A stretch of DNA of 25,572 bases from Candidatus Mancarchaeum sp. (lineage in GTDB: Archaea; Micrarchaeota; Micrarchaeia; Micrarchaeales; Micrarchaeaceae). Of the stretch, positions 22,484-25,572 are shown in pieces (positions within the stretch are counted from its first letter, which is position 1; every line of letters begins with the position of its first letter). A model generated the notes under the pieces. That model had not been told where the DNA came from and did not search any database. It saw only the letters and a list, made by a program, of their open reading frames with translations. A program made the position numbers and the translations under genes. The stretch lies in assembly GCA_027364995.1 (NCBI GenBank), contig DAHXOG010000002.1, forward strand, positions 1-25,572, in the 5' to 3' direction.

Positions 22484-22802
22484 CAATACTAATAGCTATG
22501 ATTATGTTGCCGCAAAATTCCTGCCGGTCCTGAAGGCAAGGACTGCGGTGTTGCTTTTTAATAAGTACAAGCTAACGCAACAGAGCATAGCGAAAATGCT
22601 TGGGGTAAGCCAGGCTGAGATAAGCAAATATTTGAACCGGCAGGACTTCATACCTAAATCCGCAATAGCGGATATAGACGATGACGATATAGAGGAGTTT
22701 ACTAAAAGCATGGTAATAAATGACGAATACAATGCACAGCGCATTGTATGCAGGATATGCCCAAAAGGCGTATCGAATTCATGCAATATAATGATAAAAT
22801 AG
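22476..22802 (+). CDS. HTH regulator with C-terminal CxxC...C cluster, embedded in the suf operon
   Basis: A 108-residue protein with a canonical helix-turn-helix at about 30-55 (YKLTQQSIAKMLGVSQAEIS, then KYLNR) after a conserved-looking helix (VAAKFLPVLKARTAVLLFNK). An acidic linker (DIDDDDIEEF) follows, then a cysteine cluster C92-x-x-C95 ... C103. This layout recalls archaeal XRE-type predicted regulators with a terminal Cys motif. Lying between sufD and sufC, it is a good candidate for a metal- or Fe-S-sensing regulator of the operon, although ligand binding is inference. The start at 22476 has GGTG at 22466-22469 with 6-nt spacing; ATG 22464 would add four residues but lacks an RBS. It overlaps sufD by 8 bp and stops 9 bp before sufC. 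Confidence 0.88.
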   Translation: MNNNTNSYDYVAAKFLPVLKARTAVLLFNKYKLTQQSIAKMLGVSQAEISKYLNRQDFIPKSAIADIDDDDIEEFTKSMVINDEYNAQRIVCRICPKGVSNSCNIMIK

Positions 22803-22811
22803 GTGCAATAC

Positions 22812-23546
22812 ATGTTGCTCGAAATAAAGGATTTAGAAGCTGAAATAGGAGGCAAGAAGATACTTGATGGCGTAAGCCTTAAGCTCAATACAAGTGAGTT
22901 CCATGTGCTTATGGGGCCCAATGGCTCAGGAAAGACGACATTGGCCAAGGCCATAATGGGGCATCCTGGAGTAAAGGTACTAAAGGGAGACATATTAGTG
23001 GATGGGAAATCCATATTAGGGCTAAGCCCTGACAAGCGCGCTAAGCTTGGGCTATTCATGCTTTTTCAAAATCCTTCAGAGATTGATGGCGTTGGATTCG
23101 TGAACTTCTTAAGGTCATCGTTGGAGTCAGTAGATGAGCAGACAGTAAATACGAAGAAATTTATGGAAAGCATAAGGGAAAATGCGGAATATTTGAAATT
23201 CGACAAGAATATAATCGGAAGATCATTGAATAAGGGCTTTTCAGGAGGCGAGAAGAAGAAGGCGGAGGTATTGCAAATGGCAGTGTTAAAGCCCAAGATA
23301 GCAATACTCGACGAGCCGGATTCAGGATTGGATGTGGATGCAATAAAAACAGTCGCAGATAATATAAACAGGATCATAAAGGATAATTCTCCCGGGCTTT
23401 TGGTAATAACACACTACAGCAGGATATTGAAATTCATGAAGCCCGAATACGTTCACGTTATGTTGAATGGAAGGATCATAAAGGATGGAGGACTTAATCT
23501 CATAGAAGAGATAGAAAAATCCGGATACGACAAAATTGGTGACTGA
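22812..23546 (+). CDS. sufC: Fe-S cluster assembly ATPase SufC
   Basis: Soluble ABC-type ATPase that drives conformational change in SufBC2D. Walker A is GPNGSGKTT at 35-43, the Q-loop 'LFQNPSEIDGV' follows near 84, the signature is FSGGEKKK at 143-150, Walker B 'IAILDEPDSGLD' has D167-E168, and the H-loop is 'VITHYSR'. At 244 residues it has the family length. ATG 22812 is preceded by AGGTG (22801-22805, overlapping the upstream TAG stop) with 6-nt spacing. The in-frame GTG at 22803 lies inside that site and is less likely. It is followed directly by sufS. Confidence 0.97.
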   Translation: MLLEIKDLEAEIGGKKILDGVSLKLNTSEFHVLMGPNGSGKTTLAKAIMGHPGVKVLKGDILVDGKSILGLSPDKRAKLGLFMLFQNPSEIDGVGFVNFLRSSLESVDEQTVNTKKFMESIRENAEYLKFDKNIIGRSLNKGFSGGEKKKAEVLQMAVLKPKIAILDEPDSGLDVDAIKTVADNINRIIKDNSPGLLVITHYSRILKFMKPEYVHVMLNGRIIKDGGLNLIEEIEKSGYDKIGD

Positions 23547-24788
23547 TTGGCAAAATTTGACGTAGACAGCATAAAGGAAGATTTTCCGATATTAAAAACA
23601 GAGAAGGAAGGAAAGCAGCTTGTTTATCTTGATAGCGCAGCAACTTCTCAAAAGCCAAACCAGGTAATAGACGCCATAAGCGACTATTATAGGACATATA
23701 ACGCAAATATACACAGAGGAATATACGAAATAGCCGAAAAGGCCACCGAAGCGTATACGGACTCAAAGAAGGAGATGGCAGATTTCATAGGAGCAGACTC
23801 GTATGAGGAAATTGTTTATGTCAGAAACACCACAGAAGCCATAAATTTAGTAGCGTTATCATGGGGAGAGAGGAATATAGAAGAGGGTGACCACATACTC
23901 ATATCGGAGATGGAACACCACAGTAACATAGTGCCGTGGGTACTCCTTTCGAAGAGGAAAAAAGCAAAGTTGGATTATATAAAAGTAGGTGATGATTACA
24001 AATTGGATGAGCAGAGCTTGGAAGAAGGGCTCGAGAAGCAGCCGAAGATTGTAGCCATAACCCATGCGTCGAATGTGCTAGGCACGATAAACGATGTAAA
24101 AGCTATTACAGAAAAGGCCCACAAGCAAGGGTCGGTGGTTCTTGTCGATGGCGCCCAGTCGGCGCCGCACATGCCAGTAAACGTTTCCGACATAGGTTGC
24201 GATTTTTACGCACTGTCCGGGCACAAGATGCTTGGCCCTACCGGGATAGGAGCTTTATACGGAAAAAGTGATATATTGAATAGTATGCCGCCAATCATAG
24301 GCGGAGGCGACATGATAAGGACCGTTGAATTTTATGCCTGTACATGGAACGATATACCATGGAAATTCGAAGCAGGAACCTCAAATATCGAGGGAGGCAT
24401 AGGAATGAGGCCTGCAATATCATACCTAAAGAGTATAGGAATGCAAAACGTATTCGAACATGAGGTTAAGCTTACAAAATATGCAATGAAATCTTTATCT
24501 GAAATAGATAATGTAACTGTATATGGGCCGGAACCCGATAATGACTGTCACGCCGGAGTTGTTTCGTTTGCAATAAAAGGAGTTCATCCGCATGATATTG
24601 CAAGCATATTCGACAATTATAACGTTGCAATAAGGGCTGGGCACCATTGCGCTATGCCTTTGGTTACCCAGATATTAAATCAAAGCGCCGTTGCCAGAAT
24701 GAGCTTTTATATATATAACGACGAAAAGGATATAGATAAAGCCGTTGAGGCAATAAATGAGGTAAAAAGAATATTCAAGATAAAGTGA
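23547..24788 (+). CDS. sufS: Cysteine desulfurase SufS (group II)
   Basis: A PLP enzyme that takes sulfur from cysteine and passes it as a persulfide to the assembly machinery. It has 'VYLDSAATSQKP' and 'NIHRGIYEIAEKAT' at the N-terminus, 'EMEHHSNIVPW', the cofactor pocket 'VDGAQSAPH', the PLP lysine Lys227 in 'ALSGHKMLGPTGIGALYG', 'EAGTSN' and the catalytic Cys368 in 'AIRAGHHCAMP'. The 413 residues are normal. The start is TTG at 23547, immediately after the sufC TGA; GGTGA at 23538-23542 gives 4-nt spacing, and no ATG is available near the expected N-terminus. The gene order SufS then SufU matches a SufU-dependent sulfur-transfer pathway. Confidence 0.97.
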   Translation: MAKFDVDSIKEDFPILKTEKEGKQLVYLDSAATSQKPNQVIDAISDYYRTYNANIHRGIYEIAEKATEAYTDSKKEMADFIGADSYEEIVYVRNTTEAINLVALSWGERNIEEGDHILISEMEHHSNIVPWVLLSKRKKAKLDYIKVGDDYKLDEQSLEEGLEKQPKIVAITHASNVLGTINDVKAITEKAHKQGSVVLVDGAQSAPHMPVNVSDIGCDFYALSGHKMLGPTGIGALYGKSDILNSMPPIIGGGDMIRTVEFYACTWNDIPWKFEAGTSNIEGGIGMRPAISYLKSIGMQNVFEHEVKLTKYAMKSLSEIDNVTVYGPEPDNDCHAGVVSFAIKGVHPHDIASIFDNYNVAIRAGHHCAMPLVTQILNQSAVARMSFYIYNDEKDIDKAVEAINEVKRIFKIK

Positions 24789-24792
24789 TTAT

Positions 24793-25197
24793 ATGGCATT
24801 GGATTTGTATGCAGAGGATTTAGTCGCAAACTATGAGCACCCGCATAACAAAAAGACCATGGAGAATAGCGATTCTAGCAGCCATGAGTATAATACCACA
24901 TGCGGGGATGACATAACGATTTATATAAAGGTAAAGGACGGGAAAGTGGACAATATAAGCTTTGATGGAAGCGGATGCGCGATTAGCGTAGGCACGGCAA
25001 GCAAGCTCACGGATGCGATAAAAGGCAAGAGCATAGAGGATATAGAAAAGCTTGGATTCGATTTCATAGTGGACCTTATAGGCATAGATCCCGGTCCGGC
25101 AAGGGCTAAATGCGCTAGTATATCGTTAAAAGCATTGAAGCATGCCGTGTTCATATACGAGCACAAAAAGCCAGATAAAGAAACGGAAAGGTTATGA
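24793..25197 (+). CDS. sufU: SufU-like sulfur acceptor protein
   Basis: A 134-residue IscU-fold protein that, in the SufU branch, binds zinc and accepts sulfur from SufS. Conserved residues seen are Cys37 and Asp39 in 'NTTCGDDI', Cys62 in 'FDGSGCAISVGTAS' and Cys107 in 'RAKCASISLKAL'; the N-terminal 'YEHPHNKKTMENSD' is also typical. The spacing between the second and third Cys fits the SufU type rather than IscU, which lacks the insertion. ATG 24793 is preceded by GTGAT, which contains the sufS TGA stop. It overlaps the convergent AlaX gene by 6 bp at its 3' end. Confidence 0.94.
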   Translation: MALDLYAEDLVANYEHPHNKKTMENSDSSSHEYNTTCGDDITIYIKVKDGKVDNISFDGSGCAISVGTASKLTDAIKGKSIEDIEKLGFDFIVDLIGIDPGPARAKCASISLKALKHAVFIYEHKKPDKETERL

Positions 25198-25572
25198 GAG
25201 GGAAAATTCAACCCTTTTGTTATGTGAACCCTTGTTTTCAAACTTCAATAGGCTTATGGTGCCAACCTCTCTCGTATTAGATACGTGTGTGCCACCATCC
25301 AATTGGAAGTCGAAGCCCTCTATGTCTATTATCCGCACTATATCAAGCTTTTCCATCAGCTTTGCGCCTGGAGCTGTTCTTGCTATCCCGTCTATTTTAA
25401 GCGCCTCTTCGCTTGTTAGCTCTTTGGCAACTACGCTATGCCCTTCGTTTATTATGGACTGAGAATCGCTTATTATAGCATTAAGCATTTCCTTAGTAAA
25501 GTTTGGAATATCAAAATCCATACGCGCAGAATTGTCGTATATCTGTCCCCCGGTTATTTCGCCGTGGTATTT
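25192..25572 (-). CDS. AlaX-type alanyl-tRNA editing protein, 5' part outside the window
   Basis: The frame is open through the window edge; the part seen covers 126 residues and the stop. It begins 'KYHGEITGGQIYDNSARMDF' and ends with the tRNA-SAD/AlaX core 'VRIIDIEGFDFQLDGGTHVSNT' in two blocks, then 'REVGTISLLKFENKGSHNKRVEF'. AlaX proteins hydrolyse Ser or Gly mischarged on tRNA-Ala; the domain is related to the AlaRS editing domain. The zinc ligand usually given by Cys in CGGTHV is Asp here (DGGTHV), with the His retained. The N-terminal HxxxH half lies beyond 25572. The ATG at 25521 is internal, not the start. The gene converges on sufU with a 6-bp overlap. Confidence 0.88.
   Translation of the reverse strand, partial: KYHGEITGGQIYDNSARMDFDIPNFTKEMLNAIISDSQSIINEGHSVVAKELTSEEALKIDGIARTAPGAKLMEKLDIVRIIDIEGFDFQLDGGTHVSNTREVGTISLLKFENKGSHNKRVEFSLS

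Noticed and set aside
22803..22811. GTG start for SufC
   Set aside because: The GTG lies inside the AGGTG ribosome-binding site that serves ATG 22812 with good spacing, and the extra residues are not part of the SufC N-terminus.
1..25572. CRISPR array, replication origin or prophage
   Set aside because: No regularly spaced repeats of CRISPR size, no Cas, Orc1/Cdc6 or MCM genes, and no phage structural genes or integrase were seen.

Overview
The window is archaeal. It encodes archaeal/eukaryotic-type translation and transcription proteins (aEF-2 with a diphthamide loop, uS7, uS12, eL30, Rpo6), a geranylgeranyl reductase-type flavoprotein for isoprenoid lipids, a PAC2 protein, a Sec11-like signal peptidase and AlaX. 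Many genes have a TATA box about 22-30 bp before the start codon, which fits leaderless mRNAs. Internal operon genes instead carry GGTG/GTGAT Shine-Dalgarno sites. Compact spacing, stop/start overlaps, TTG/GTG starts and lineage-specific changes in conserved proteins suggest a small-genome DPANN archaeon, perhaps Micrarchaeota/ARMAN-like. That placement is inference.

Layout. 1-1394 (+): a large Lrp/AsnC-like regulator behind two tandem TATA boxes. 1395-1775: no convincing gene. 1776-5876 (-): eL30, uS12, uS7 and EF-2 as a translation operon, followed by a small membrane protein with its own promoter. 5877-6248: divergent promoter region with short AGCGCAT repeats. 6249-7925 (+): geranylgeranyl reductase and Rpo6, facing a convergent phosphoesterase (7929-8744) whose 3' end carries the likely Rpo6 terminator. 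8852-14384 (+): site-2-protease-like M50 peptidase with a C-terminal CBS-like region, SMC, and a signal peptidase with a large insertion.

14404-16000 is the most mobile-looking part. A tRNA-Leu(UAA) gene with about 24 extra nucleotides before its anticodon stem lies at one end. A decayed 25-bp-identical copy of the tRNA 3' end lies at the other. Between them sits only an AbiEi/AbiEii toxin-antitoxin pair with a palindromic operator candidate. This is the architecture of a tRNA-targeted integrated island reduced to about 1.6 kb, with no integrase.

16082-19664 holds a PAC2-family protein, a small basic protein with two copies of a 23-24-residue motif and a histone-H1-like tail, an intergenic region with strong hairpins (one resembling IS200/IS605-type ends), and a DUF192 protein co-directional with a P5C-dehydrogenase-like aldehyde dehydrogenase. 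19829-25197 (+) is a six-gene SUF iron-sulfur operon, sufB-sufD-HTH-sufC-sufS-sufU. The embedded HTH protein carries a C-terminal CxxC...C cluster, and a perfect 17-bp palindrome overlaps the operon's TATA box. Together they suggest an autoregulatory Fe-S-sensing circuit. The window ends inside an AlaX-type editing protein on the minus strand that overlaps sufU tail to tail by 6 bp.
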